Source of the DNA: Sutterella faecalis
GTDB taxonomy: Bacteria > Pseudomonadota > Gammaproteobacteria > Burkholderiales > Burkholderiaceae_F
Direction of reading: 5' to 3'
DNA: 64,000 bases
Assembly (NCBI RefSeq): GCF_006337085.1
Contig: NZ_CP040882.1
Location: 2,666,001-2,730,000, forward strand
The notes beneath the pieces are model-generated. The model did no database searches. It saw only the letters and a program-made list of their open reading frames with translations, and was not told the origin of the DNA. Shown piece by piece: positions 42,586 to 52,215 of this stretch. Positions within the stretch are counted from its first letter, which is position 1. The number at the start of each line of letters is the position of its first letter. The translations under genes were made by a program, and so were the position numbers.

Positions 42586-44241
42586 CTATAGTGAGCCGGA
42601 AGAGCGTTCCTTTCGAGGGCGACCTCTTGGGCGAGGAGGCCCATAGATGATCGGCCGAACTCTGGGGCGCCCCGGCTTGCGTTTCGGCTGGGGGTTTACT
42701 TCCTGTGCCTTCGTCTGTTCCGGTTTTTTGCGCGGCCGGCCGCGTTTTTTCGGATCCGGCGCTTTGTCTTTGCCGGGCAAGGCGAGCTCCAAAGCCGCCA
42801 GCAACTCTCCATCGCACTTCAGCAGACGATTCCAGTATTCGTCATCAACCTGCGGCAGGCTCTCCCGCGGCGCCTTGCGATTGCGCCAGCACGTTCTGAG
42901 CGAGTCCATGACATCCCCGAATGTTGCATTGTCGAGTACTCCTGCCTTCGACATGCGCTTCACAATGCGGGATGTCAGGATGGAGGCAATGAGGTCTACG
43001 AATTCGGATCCGCGGACGGAGTAGTCGGACTGGACCCGGGTTACGCCGAAATCAAGGCTGTTCTTGTAAACATCGAAGAACATCTCAAGCTGCCAGCGCT
43101 GTTCGTAGCATGCGTAGACCTCAGCGCACGTCATGTCGAGATCCGACTCAAAGACGATTGTTCCATACGAACCGCAATGCTCATCGTAGTTCTTCTTGTC
43201 GTATGAATCGCTCCTGCGCTGGCGGTCCATGAAGGAGTTGTCTTCCGCCTGAGCCTTCCACGAATCCCTGAAGGAGTAGAGGAAGCGCCCGTTTCCCATC
43301 TTTACCTTTTTGCAGCGGATGCGCTTATCAATGCCGCGCAGACAATCCTCGAAATCGAGCATGGCGTTCTCTGCAATCTTCTTGTCCGAGCGCTTCAGCG
43401 GCGTGAGGAAATGAAGCCCTTCATGCTTTCGGAGCAGGCCTTCAATTGCCTTGGGAGGGAATCCCTTGTCCGTGATCAGGACGCCTCGTTCGATTTTGTT
43501 TTCCGAAACGAATGAGCTGTAGGCGCGGGCGTCGATCATATTGCCCGGATAGACCTGTGCGCACAAGGGTTCCTGTGCTTCAAGGTCATAGGCGTAGAGG
43601 ACGGAAATCTCTTTGCAGCCCTTGACGCGAGCCTTTCTTGAGAAGGCAGACAAATCATTGACGATGCTTGTGTTCTGCTTGAGCGTTCCATCAATGATGA
43701 TGTGGTGATCCCTGCAGACGGCGGCGAGCCGGGCAGTGATGAAGGCATTCATCTTGCCGGCGTCCTGGCCGAGCAGGTTCAGGAACTTGCTGATGGTGTT
43801 CTCAGAGAGAGGCAGTCCGGGGTAGAAAACCGAGATGAAGGACTTTTCGTAATGCTGACGGCATCGGGAGATCTTGATGCCCTTGTGCTCAATGCGGAGC
43901 AAGGCGAGCGCAAGAATCATGCAGGCGTCCTTGACTTCGTAGACCTTGAAGAGCTCATCGTCGAGCCCTCGAAGTTCGTCGTGAAGCAGTGCCGCGGCCC
44001 CGTAAGAGAGATAGTCGGGACCGTCTTCTGCAAGACTCGCCGCGGACTGGCGAGGCACAAACTTGCCGTCAATGATGTGCCCAATGACCGGCCCGTTCAC
44101 CGGGCGCGGGTTGCAGCCGGGCTTGCATATGGAAGCCCGACGACTGTGAACCGCATAGCGCTTGGCGCCATTGCTGCCGCTGTCGATGACAACGGTATTG
44201 CGCGGTCTCGGAACCTTGCGGATGTGCTCTGGAACGGCCAT
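42586..44241 (-). CDS. IS1634-family transposase, copy 2
   Basis: 551 aa, differing from copy 1 by only a few residues (for example Lys for Glu in the C-terminal PEQTKAQEVNP). DDE and YREK motifs as in copy 1. AAGGA lies 7 nt upstream of the ATG, so this copy has the better ribosome site. Confidence 0.9.
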   Translation of the reverse strand: MAVPEHIRKVPRPRNTVVIDSGSNGAKRYAVHSRRASICKPGCNPRPVNGPVIGHIIDGKFVPRQSAASLAEDGPDYLSYGAAALLHDELRGLDDELFKVYEVKDACMILALALLRIEHKGIKISRCRQHYEKSFISVFYPGLPLSENTISKFLNLLGQDAGKMNAFITARLAAVCRDHHIIIDGTLKQNTSIVNDLSAFSRKARVKGCKEISVLYAYDLEAQEPLCAQVYPGNMIDARAYSSFVSENKIERGVLITDKGFPPKAIEGLLRKHEGLHFLTPLKRSDKKIAENAMLDFEDCLRGIDKRIRCKKVKMGNGRFLYSFRDSWKAQAEDNSFMDRQRRSDSYDKKNYDEHCGSYGTIVFESDLDMTCAEVYACYEQRWQLEMFFDVYKNSLDFGVTRVQSDYSVRGSEFVDLIASILTSRIVKRMSKAGVLDNATFGDVMDSLRTCWRNRKAPRESLPQVDDEYWNRLLKCDGELLAALELALPGKDKAPDPKKRGRPRKKPEQTKAQEVNPQPKRKPGRPRVRPIIYGPPRPRGRPRKERSSGSL

Positions 44242-44356
44242 GAAAATATCCTTGATAATATCATATATTATAGTTCTAATCACTATAGAAATCAATGTTC
44301 TCGGATTAATTTTCAAGGTCAAAAAGCAGTCCCAGGCCGGATTTCGGACATGAAAA

Positions 44357-44391
44357 AAGCCCCAGAAATGAGGGAAACTCATCTGAGGCTT
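44357..44391 (-). terminator. Internal IS terminator, copy 2
   Basis: Same hairpin and T-run as at 30997-31031. Confidence 0.7.
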
Positions 44392-44462
44392 GCACGAAAT
44401 TTCAATTTGTTGATTTTTAAGAATTCTTCATAGTGTGAAGATCTGAGGTTCTTTTAATAAAA

Positions 44463-44769
44463 CAATGTATAACGGTATGTTTGCTGTCGTCATCCGACAG
44501 CAGGAAAGCAGGAGGAATAACCCTGAGACAGCGTTCAGACGAGGTGTGAGTGCTGCTGGCGCTTAGTTGATTTGAAGGAAAACCGTGCGGCATGGAGTGC
44601 TGCATCAAAGTTTGGATTTAGTACCTCTAAAAGAGTATGAATGCAATTGCTTCAGGACTGCGTTCGAAAGTTTTGGAGAATGCGGCGATAGCAGACGCGC
44701 GGGACAGTCGGGTGCAAAAAGGCTCGTGATAGACTCAAAAATCACGTATTTGAGATCATGACGCGGATC
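44463..44769. other. Upstream region of AAA/nuclease copy 3
   Basis: About 300 bp with no supported gene. One 8-bp stem, TGCTGTCG (44482-44489) with CGACAGCA (44495-44502). Confidence 0.6.
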
Positions 44770-46545
44770 ATGAAAAAGACGATTGCAGTCGGCAATTCGT
44801 CCTTCGTCACGCTGATCGAGGACGAGAACTATTACGTCGACAAGACGGCCTACATCAAGGCGGTGATGGAGTCGGGGCATGCCGTTGATGTCATTACGCG
44901 GCCGCGCCGGTTCGGCAAGACGCTTTTCATGGATACTTTGCATGCCTTCCTCACAGTCACTTTCGACAGAGCGAGGCAGCAGGCATGGTTTAAAGGGCTG
45001 AAGATTGCCGAGGACAAGGTTTTCTGTGAAAAGTTCCTTGGACAGTTTCCCGTCATTTTTCTTTCGTTGAAAGGCGTTGAGGGACAGAATTTCCAATGGG
45101 CATATCGGAGCTTCACCCGCAAGCTTGTTACGGAGGCAAAACGGCATGAGTACTTGCTCGAGAGTCCTCGTCTCGGCGATGAAGAAAAGGCGATGCTGAG
45201 GAGCTACTCCTCACAGATGTTCATGCGCGAGTTGTCGAATCTTGATTTAGCTGAGAGTTTCCTTGGCAATATGATCGCGATGCTCGCAAAGCATTACGAA
45301 AAGCAGGTTGTGCTCCTCGTCGATGAGTACGATGTTCCGCTCGCGAGGGCTGCCGAGCGCGGATACTTTTCCGAAATGCGCGATCTTTTGAAAGCCTTTC
45401 TTGGCCCGTTGAAGCCGGAAACAGGGCCGATCGTCAATGGCCGTCCGGTTTTGAAAAAAGCCGTCTTTACCGGGTGTCTGCGCGTCAGCAAGGAGAGCAT
45501 CTTCACGGGCGTCAACAATTTCGCGGCCAACACCGTCTGCACGGAGAATGACCCGGCGCTCTCCGCGGCAATGGGATTCACGCCGGATGAAGTGAACGAA
45601 ATGCTCCGGTACTACGACCTCGAGTCGGTTCGTGATGTAGTGAAGCACTGGTACGACGGATATCGTTTCGGCAGGCAGGATATTTATTCCCCCTGGGATC
45701 TCATCAGTTTCTGCAGCAAAGCCTCCAAAACCTCTGATCCGGCTGCCCGAGTGCCGGAAAATTACTGGACGGCGACGAGCGGGAACGTCGTTATTGATGA
45801 GTTCCTCGGTTTTTTGTCTGATGCTGATGCAGACAGAATGCAATTGCTGGTTGACGGCGGCGTCATTGAGGTCGAGATTAATGAGCAGCTCACTTACGCG
45901 GGTATGGCGTTTCATAAGTTGGAAGACTTCTGGACGATTCTCCTCTTTACGGGCTATTTAACGGTTGCGGAACGCCTGGGTCCGAAGCGCTTCCTCTTGA
46001 AAATCCCCAATGAGGAAATTCGTCAGACTTTTAAGGAACGGGTTCTTGCCCGGTACTCGGCGGAGAATCGCTCCTTTGCGCGCCACGGCTCGAGACTTGT
46101 GCAATCCGCTTTTTCCGGCGATGTGGATGGAATGGCAGAGGTTCTTGCACCGCTTCTCAGAACGTATGTTTCAGTGCGCGACGCTCAATCCAGGGCTCCG
46201 GCAGAGAACTACTATCACGGGTTCCTTTCTGCGCTTCTTGCTTCCGCAGGCGATCAGATTCAGAATTTCAAGTCGAATATCGAAGCGGGCGACGGCTATG
46301 CCGACATCGTCTTCGATTCGGGGGCCGGTTCGGAAAAGACGGGCGTTGTCTTGGAAATCAAGCGCGCCGGGCGCGATGAAAATATGACGAGCGTTCTCAA
46401 TTCGGCTTTGGCGCAGATCGAAGAGAAAAGATACGGCGAAATCTTCGACCATATGGGCTGCGCGAAGTACTACGCCTATGGGCTCGTCTTCCGTGGGAAA
46501 AACTGCCTTGTCGGAGGCGGCGCGCTTCGGATGCTCGGCTCGTGA
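44770..46545 (+). CDS. AAA-ATPase-like / PD-(D/E)XK nuclease protein, copy 3
   Basis: 591 aa from MKKTIAVGNSSF (the start homologous with copy 2; an ATG 4 codons upstream is also possible). Walker-A-like TRPRRFGKTLF near residue 42, Walker B VVLLVDEYDVPL, and C-terminal nuclease motif GYADIVFDSG...GVVLEIKRAG. It is full length, about 45 residues longer than the reconstructed copy 2. Same unknown function as the other two copies. Confidence 0.87.
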   Translation: MKKTIAVGNSSFVTLIEDENYYVDKTAYIKAVMESGHAVDVITRPRRFGKTLFMDTLHAFLTVTFDRARQQAWFKGLKIAEDKVFCEKFLGQFPVIFLSLKGVEGQNFQWAYRSFTRKLVTEAKRHEYLLESPRLGDEEKAMLRSYSSQMFMRELSNLDLAESFLGNMIAMLAKHYEKQVVLLVDEYDVPLARAAERGYFSEMRDLLKAFLGPLKPETGPIVNGRPVLKKAVFTGCLRVSKESIFTGVNNFAANTVCTENDPALSAAMGFTPDEVNEMLRYYDLESVRDVVKHWYDGYRFGRQDIYSPWDLISFCSKASKTSDPAARVPENYWTATSGNVVIDEFLGFLSDADADRMQLLVDGGVIEVEINEQLTYAGMAFHKLEDFWTILLFTGYLTVAERLGPKRFLLKIPNEEIRQTFKERVLARYSAENRSFARHGSRLVQSAFSGDVDGMAEVLAPLLRTYVSVRDAQSRAPAENYYHGFLSALLASAGDQIQNFKSNIEAGDGYADIVFDSGAGSEKTGVVLEIKRAGRDENMTSVLNSALAQIEEKRYGEIFDHMGCAKYYAYGLVFRGKNCLVGGGALRMLGS

Positions 46546-46588
46546 CGCTAATGCTTGGTCGCCGGGCGGCGTCCTTCATTCTTTTCTT

Positions 46589-46646
46589 CCTCTCTCATTC
46601 TGAGAGAGGAAGATTCGCAGCCGGGAATCGAAGAAGTTCCGGCTGC
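46589..46646. terminator. Two hairpins between convergent genes
   Basis: CCTCTCTCA (46589-46597) with TGAGAGAGG (46601-46609), and GCAGCCGG (46617-46624) with CCGGCTGC (46639-46646). They serve the AAA/nuclease gene and the CapA-like gene. Confidence 0.75.
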
Positions 46647-46664
46647 ATTGATGATCATCCGGCT

Positions 46665-47978
46665 TTAAAGAGCGGCATCCTGATTGAGCTGCAGGTAGCC
46701 GACGCCCTCGCGGATTTCAATGTCGGTACCGTAGCGTTCTGAGAGATTCCGGAGATGCTCGAGCGCGGCATTCGAACGGGAGAGCTTCGGGATGCCGCGC
46801 TGTGATCTCGTTCCGTGTTGGGCGAGATCGATCGGATATAGACGAACGTCCCTGATTCTTCCGTCTTCGATCGTCCAGCTCGGCATGACCGCGCGCCAGA
46901 TGTTCTCCTGCACGATGTAGCCCCGGGTGCCGTTCCTTGAGCGGTGGTCCATGTAGTCGCCGATCTTCATGTCGATGGGCAGTCCCTTCGAGCTGAAGGC
47001 GTCGAAAGGCTGGAGCGCCACGGTTTCGGTTTCAAAGATGAAGTTCCCGATGCTGTAGAAAATCAGGCCGTTCTTGTAAACCTCGATGCCGCGCAGTTCG
47101 TGCGGACCATGCCCGATGACGACGCTGGCGCCCGCATCAATGCACGCACGGGCGAAGGTCTCCACAAATTCGGCGGCAACGGAGGAGTCGGCGCCTCGCA
47201 TCTCGTGCGCATGGACGCTAACAAGAACGATGTCGGCCTGAGCGCTGGCATTGCGGATTTCATCGATCGTGCGGGAGAGGTCCTTCTCGTTCGGGACCGT
47301 TTCGTTGTATTCCTCTTTGTCCGTCAGCGCGAAGAACATGCTCCCGAGCGGAAGCGTGCCTTCCGGAAACGGAGGCCGGTAGCCGTTCCGGATGCTCAAT
47401 TCCGCCTTTGCGTTGATCTGAGAAACGGCGGCGAGCGTCTTCGCCATTTCAAAGTGTTCCGGATTGACGTGATGAATGGTGCGGAAGCGCAGCGGATTGA
47501 GGCCCGGGCGGCCGCGCATGGTGCCGCTCTGACCTCCGGCAACGGCAGCGGGATCGAGCGTGGCGGTTACGCCAATGAGTGCAACGCGGGCTTCCCGGGT
47601 TTCGAGGTAGCACGCGCTTGCGGCTTCCTGAAGCGTATTGCCGGTACCGGCAAACGTCATGCCTCTTTCGTTGAGGTGCCTGATCGTGGCGCTGACGCCC
47701 TCCTGCCCGAAGTCGCCGGAATGGTTGTTGGCAGTGTTGAAGAGATTGAAGCCGAAGCGCCGCATGTCGTCGAGCATCGAAGGATCTGTCATTGCCCATG
47801 TGCCGCCTGATGCCGCGGCCGGATAGCCTTCCTGTCGATGAAAGGTCATTTCGAGGTTGACGAATCTCACGTCATGCTGCTCGATGAGCGTTCTCAAATC
47901 CTCAAAGCCTTCGTATCCGGCGCTGGCAATGTGACGCGTGATGAAGCTGTCGCCGGCAGCAATGAAAGAGGTCTTCAT
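46665..47978 (-). CDS. CapA/PgsA-family protein (metallophosphatase fold)
   Basis: 437 aa from MKTSFIAAGDSFITR. Family marks: AAGDSFITR near the start, FVNLEMTFHR, TANNHSGDFGQEG, LVSVHAHEM, VVIGHGPHELRGIEVYKNGLIFYSIGNFIF. These are the metal-binding loops of the CapA calcineurin-like fold. The named members act in poly-gamma-glutamate capsule synthesis, but no capB/capC is nearby and no signal peptide is seen, so the real role is open. GGAG lies about 8 nt before 47978; the open frame runs further upstream. Confidence 0.85.
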   Translation of the reverse strand: MKTSFIAAGDSFITRHIASAGYEGFEDLRTLIEQHDVRFVNLEMTFHRQEGYPAAASGGTWAMTDPSMLDDMRRFGFNLFNTANNHSGDFGQEGVSATIRHLNERGMTFAGTGNTLQEAASACYLETREARVALIGVTATLDPAAVAGGQSGTMRGRPGLNPLRFRTIHHVNPEHFEMAKTLAAVSQINAKAELSIRNGYRPPFPEGTLPLGSMFFALTDKEEYNETVPNEKDLSRTIDEIRNASAQADIVLVSVHAHEMRGADSSVAAEFVETFARACIDAGASVVIGHGPHELRGIEVYKNGLIFYSIGNFIFETETVALQPFDAFSSKGLPIDMKIGDYMDHRSRNGTRGYIVQENIWRAVMPSWTIEDGRIRDVRLYPIDLAQHGTRSQRGIPKLSRSNAALEHLRNLSERYGTDIEIREGVGYLQLNQDAAL

Positions 47979-48708
47979 CTGGAGGCTCCTCAACATGAAC
48001 ACAAAAGAGAATGATGACACGGGCAGGCTGAAGCGGGAGAAGAAGCGATGAGATGGTCTCCTGAGACTGCGCCTGAATGTTTCCTGGGTGAGGAAGGAGA
48101 CGCGCGTTTCCAAGACCGGAGGAGAAGAGAAGCAAGAACTTCACGATGCCCGGGTGGCGCTGGGAGAGGCGGCAAATAAAAAACGCATCACCGGAACAGT
48201 TGGGACGGATGCAGAGAGGCATTTGTGCTGTCGATAGGGAGGATTTCTGTTTATCTGATGCGCAAAGCAATGCGGATTTTTGATTGGCCATCCGATGATT
48301 AGGATTTTTACGGGGGTGAGCATATTTAGACGACAATGATGCCTCGTAAACGGAAAAAACAAGACTATTTGTTTAGTTGTGCTGCTTTGGTGCTGATCAT
48401 TGCAAATTCATATAAGCAATTGTTAAATATATAGAAAATTGATATTGGACGATTTAATCAAAGATATTTTATTTTTTTTGTGTCAACTGTTTCTGATGGG
48501 ATGTGTGAAGATTTGTATTAAGGGGCAGAGGTCTATCTATCTATTTTGAATTAAGTATACAAAAAGGTTTGATGACGGTTTGTTTCTTTGCAGATGATGG
48601 CTGAATAGCGTCTGTATTTCATGAATTCATGAGATTTGTGATATTTATTTGCCTCTACTTATCAATGGTCGATTTCTGCAGTGTTAATTAAAATTAGAGG
48701 ACTTTATT
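47979..48708. other. AT-rich upstream region of the first duplicated autotransporter
   Basis: About 730 bp. The first part holds short open frames without support; from about 48300 it is strongly AT-rich and resembles the region 53050-53460 upstream of the second autotransporter. A CTAT tetranucleotide occurs three times in a row near 48532-48544. Confidence 0.65.
48325..48353. promoter_or_regulatory. Conserved element upstream of autotransporter copy 1
   Basis: Begins TTTAGACGACAAT and ends TCGTAAACGG. The same 29-nt block, with a few changes, lies at 53107-53135 upstream of copy 2. Confidence 0.45.
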
Positions 48709-51700
48709 ATGAAGAATGCTTCAAAAAGATATATTCAGGCAAGACCTGTTGTTGCAAAGAAAACAGTTTTGGCGACTGTATTGATTTCATTGATGTCTTT
48801 GCCTTTTGCTGTCTGGTCTGCAACAATTCTGGAGTACGTGTTTGATTTGTCTGATTCCGATCAATTTTATTTTCCGAATAATGGCGATACGGTTAAAAAA
48901 GGGTTGATCGGTGAGGATACAAGAGAAAGTTTATCGCCTGTTCTGGATGTCTATAATGCAGTATATTGGCCAAACGAGCCAAAAGCAGTTCCGAAAATTT
49001 ATAAAGATTCAGATAATTATCCAGGAAATAACGGCGACGAAAAAGATGCACATTTGATATTTAATGGTGCATTGGATCTGGAGTACATCGTCGAGGAATC
49101 GCCCGCGAATTACTCCACCGCATTTAATTTCTTCGAGCCGAAAGCTCTTGATTTAAAATATTATCACGGCCTTCATGAATTTGAATTTAATGACAAAATC
49201 AGCGTTGCAATCAGGCATGCAGATATTCATGTGGCGAGTATGAGTGCTGACGGAAAGGATAATCCGGGTCTTCTTGTAACGAATAAAAAACGCGTTGTCA
49301 CCTTTGACGAGAAAGCCAATCTTCGCGTCGGCTATCAAGTTAATTTCACTGCTTCTGACAATGAAGATGCGCTTTTTGTCCTTGCCGGCATCTATACGGG
49401 GTTCGGCGCTGCAAAGGAAATTAGCTCGCTCATAGAGATTTTCAATCTTCCCGAAGACATGTCGACACTGACGGCCGATGAAACAAGGGAGAGGCTCGAG
49501 AACTCCAAGGCTTCAAAGATGGGAGTGACGACCTTTGAGAAAGGCCTCAACCTGACGGTTGTAAACAGTCAGGCTTCCGTCGAAACTGCGCCGAAGAATC
49601 AAGCTGCCTACGGCATTTTTGTAAACGAAGGCGGTTCCGTCAACATCCGCGGCGGACAAAGCAACATTGTGCTCATCGGTTCCGAAGGATCCACGGCGAT
49701 TTCGGCTGTCAACGTCAGCGCACGTGCGGGAATTCTTGATGTGATGAAGCAGGGCAAGGTCAACCTGACGGCGAGCGAGGGGATGTCTCGTCTCTGGAGC
49801 TTCAGCTCCGACATTATCGACGGCGCTCCTTTGAGTCCCATGCCGGGTCAGACGGCTGAAGATGCCGGCAAGCATCGCCTGATGATGCGCGATGCAGTTC
49901 AAGCCTTCCACGGTGCACAAGTGGTGATAGAGGACGCGGCAGACAAAGGCTCCCTCGATATCCGAGGTGATATTTTGGCCGGCATCAAGAATGAGTCACA
50001 GCGTCTTTTCGTAGAGGGAGATTTGTTTAATTCTCATGTCGGCTACTTCAATGGTGCCGTCAACAACGCTTCTGCAACTATCAAGCTCTCCAACGCCGAT
50101 TCGACGCTTTTCGGCAATATCTATGAAAGACACCGAATTTCAGATGATGAAATCGGCAGCTTCCGGTCTGAAGCAGATGTAAATAAGGATAATCAGACCT
50201 TCTTAGGCTGGGTGGACTGGATGAAAAAAGAGCAAGCCCGGGAAGGCACTCTTGGCGGCGAGGTCAGCCTTACGCTCAGCAACGGTGCAGCCTGGTATCC
50301 GATCCTTGGCGGAACAGAGGCCAAAGAAGAAGCCGAAAACAGCGGCTGGAAAGGATGGGACTATACCGCCGTAACGTCCTGGGTCGATCTGGATTCGTAC
50401 AACGAGGTCGTCAACAGGTCTGATCAGTACAACCTGAAGTGGACGGATAAAGAAGGCGCGGAACACGTCGCCAACTCTGCGTCTGAAGATTCCGGGATTG
50501 TCAATGATGCGGATCTTGTTCAAACAGCCGACGAGACGGGTATTGCCTATGTTGATCGCAGTGATGTGGAGGAGCTTAACGGCGCAGAAGTCGACAACGG
50601 CATTTATCACCTGACGCTTAATGACGGCGTGGTGGATTCACGCTTCATGCGCATCGACTTCAATAAGAAAATCTACGTGAAGGAGTTTGCCGACATTGAT
50701 GGCGCTTTAATCAGCACTCCGGATGAGGGAAAAGAAGGCGGCATCCGGAAGCTTCGCATTCAGGAACTCAGCGGCAAGGGCGGCATCTTCCGCATTTATG
50801 CGACGGACAAGGCTAACCACGATGTTGTCGTCATCGACAATTCGCCTGAGGCGACCTCAAACAGCTTCGAAATCTGGAACAGCATCGAGGATCAGACGCT
50901 CGGAATTGACGCCCGGGATCCGACAACGTTCGTACATATCGCACGTGCGGGCAGAAACGTCGGCTTCGGGGATTCGATTCTTAAGAAAACGGCAGGTTCA
51001 GTCTGGGCGACGCTCTACAGTGTGCGTGCGGATGAAGAAAATGCCTGGACGAGAGCTCAGAACGCAGAACTCGACGTCTCTCAGGGGACGACGCCTGACG
51101 GCGTGATCTGGGAGCATGACGCAGAGCAGAACTGGTTCATTACGGACTGGAAGCGCACGGGCAATCCAACCTATGAGGATACCGCAGTCAGCGCCTTCTC
51201 CATTCCGTATCTCTATGCCACTCAGATGGAGCGCCTTCAGAAGCGTATGGGCGAAGCCCGGTATTCGCTAGGCGAAGAGGACGGTGCCTGGGTGCGTCTG
51301 CATCATGGGCGCGCTGATCGCTCTCGATTTGAGGACAAGAATACGATGGTGCAGATCGGCTGGGATCGCCGTTCGCATCATGATGGTGCAGCTGCAATTC
51401 ATGGCGTTGCGTTCGACTACCTCCATTCGGATGCGGATTATGCCGACCCGCTTTACGGGCAGGCCGAAATGGATCGTTATCGCCTGAGTCTCTACACCAC
51501 CTGGTTCGGCAACAGCGGTTGGTACGTTGACGGGGTTGGGCGTCTTGCCTGGCACGACACCGACATGAAGGGCATGAACCGCGACGGCGATGCGTTCGAT
51601 ACCGGATTCAGCATGTGGGCGGCTGCGGCCAGCATTGAAGCCGGCTGGAAGCTTTCGAGCGCCGACAAGTGGTATGCGGAGCCTCAGGCCCAGCTTCAGT

Positions 51701-52083
51701 ACACGCGCATTGGCAGTTCGGACTACAAGACTTCGAATGAAGTAAGAATCGACAACAGCAGCGTCGACAGTCTGATTGGCCGCGTCGGCCTGCGTCTCGG
51801 GCGAGACCTTGAGCGCATGGGCGAACAGAAAGTGAATTTCTATCTGCGTGCCGACATTCTTCACGAATTCATGGGAGAACAGACCTTCCGCATGCAGGGA
51901 CATCACGACATGACGGCACTCAACTATGAGTTTACAGGCGACAATACCTGGTACGACGTGGGCCTCGGCATCACCTACCGGGCTGGCGACAATTACTCAT
52001 TCTTCGTCGATGCCGAGCGTCCGTTCGGCGACGACATCGGGAACAGCTGGGAACTGAATGCAGGTTTCCGTTGGCTCTTCTGA
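48709..52083 (+). CDS. Autotransporter, copy 1 of a tandem pair (intact)
   Basis: 1124 aa. N-terminus MKNASKRYIQARPVVAKKTV has a long basic region before the signal core (about 22-36), cleavage probably after VWSA. Passenger about 40-825, with a Ser/Ala/Gly-rich beta-helix-like part (QSNIVLIGSEGSTAISAVNVSARAGILDVMKQG) and Asp/Asn-rich C-terminal half. Beta-barrel about 830-1124, ending NAGFRWLF with the terminal Phe. RBS AGAGGA about 10 nt upstream. The first 500 nt are much more AT-rich than the rest. No protease motif seen. Followed by a hairpin and a small HTH gene. Confidence 0.9.
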   Translation: MKNASKRYIQARPVVAKKTVLATVLISLMSLPFAVWSATILEYVFDLSDSDQFYFPNNGDTVKKGLIGEDTRESLSPVLDVYNAVYWPNEPKAVPKIYKDSDNYPGNNGDEKDAHLIFNGALDLEYIVEESPANYSTAFNFFEPKALDLKYYHGLHEFEFNDKISVAIRHADIHVASMSADGKDNPGLLVTNKKRVVTFDEKANLRVGYQVNFTASDNEDALFVLAGIYTGFGAAKEISSLIEIFNLPEDMSTLTADETRERLENSKASKMGVTTFEKGLNLTVVNSQASVETAPKNQAAYGIFVNEGGSVNIRGGQSNIVLIGSEGSTAISAVNVSARAGILDVMKQGKVNLTASEGMSRLWSFSSDIIDGAPLSPMPGQTAEDAGKHRLMMRDAVQAFHGAQVVIEDAADKGSLDIRGDILAGIKNESQRLFVEGDLFNSHVGYFNGAVNNASATIKLSNADSTLFGNIYERHRISDDEIGSFRSEADVNKDNQTFLGWVDWMKKEQAREGTLGGEVSLTLSNGAAWYPILGGTEAKEEAENSGWKGWDYTAVTSWVDLDSYNEVVNRSDQYNLKWTDKEGAEHVANSASEDSGIVNDADLVQTADETGIAYVDRSDVEELNGAEVDNGIYHLTLNDGVVDSRFMRIDFNKKIYVKEFADIDGALISTPDEGKEGGIRKLRIQELSGKGGIFRIYATDKANHDVVVIDNSPEATSNSFEIWNSIEDQTLGIDARDPTTFVHIARAGRNVGFGDSILKKTAGSVWATLYSVRADEENAWTRAQNAELDVSQGTTPDGVIWEHDAEQNWFITDWKRTGNPTYEDTAVSAFSIPYLYATQMERLQKRMGEARYSLGEEDGAWVRLHHGRADRSRFEDKNTMVQIGWDRRSHHDGAAAIHGVAFDYLHSDADYADPLYGQAEMDRYRLSLYTTWFGNSGWYVDGVGRLAWHDTDMKGMNRDGDAFDTGFSMWAAAASIEAGWKLSSADKWYAEPQAQLQYTRIGSSDYKTSNEVRIDNSSVDSLIGRVGLRLGRDLERMGEQKVNFYLRADILHEFMGEQTFRMQGHHDMTALNYEFTGDNTWYDVGLGITYRAGDNYSFFVDAERPFGDDIGNSWELNAGFRWLF

Positions 52084-52141
52084 CCCATAAAGGCCCTTTG
52101 AGGGGAGGAGCTGTCTCTCCTCAGCTCGCCCGCTGACTTCT

Positions 52142-52165
52142 TCCCGACGCTTTCGAGCGTCGGGA
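52142..52165 (+). promoter_or_regulatory. UUCG-loop hairpin between autotransporter 1 and its HTH gene
   Basis: TCCCGACGCT pairs with AGCGTCGGGA around a TTCG loop. No T-run follows. The matching hairpin in the second cassette (59304-59329) keeps pairing although one base differs (G:T wobble), so the structure seems conserved; an RNA-processing or attenuation role is possible. Confidence 0.55.
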
Positions 52166-52215
52166 GGCAAATTCCGCGAGCAGGGGAAGCAGTCTGCTGA
52201 AAAAGAGGAGAAGAC

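Larger units (their letters stand above)
42563..44456 (-). mobile_element. IS1634-type insertion sequence, copy 2 (1894 bp)
   Basis: Same ends and length as copy 1. Flanked by a 6-bp direct repeat ATAAAA (42557-42562 and 44457-44462). Inserted between the molybdoenzyme operon and an AAA/nuclease gene; its transposase points toward the operon. Confidence 0.92.
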
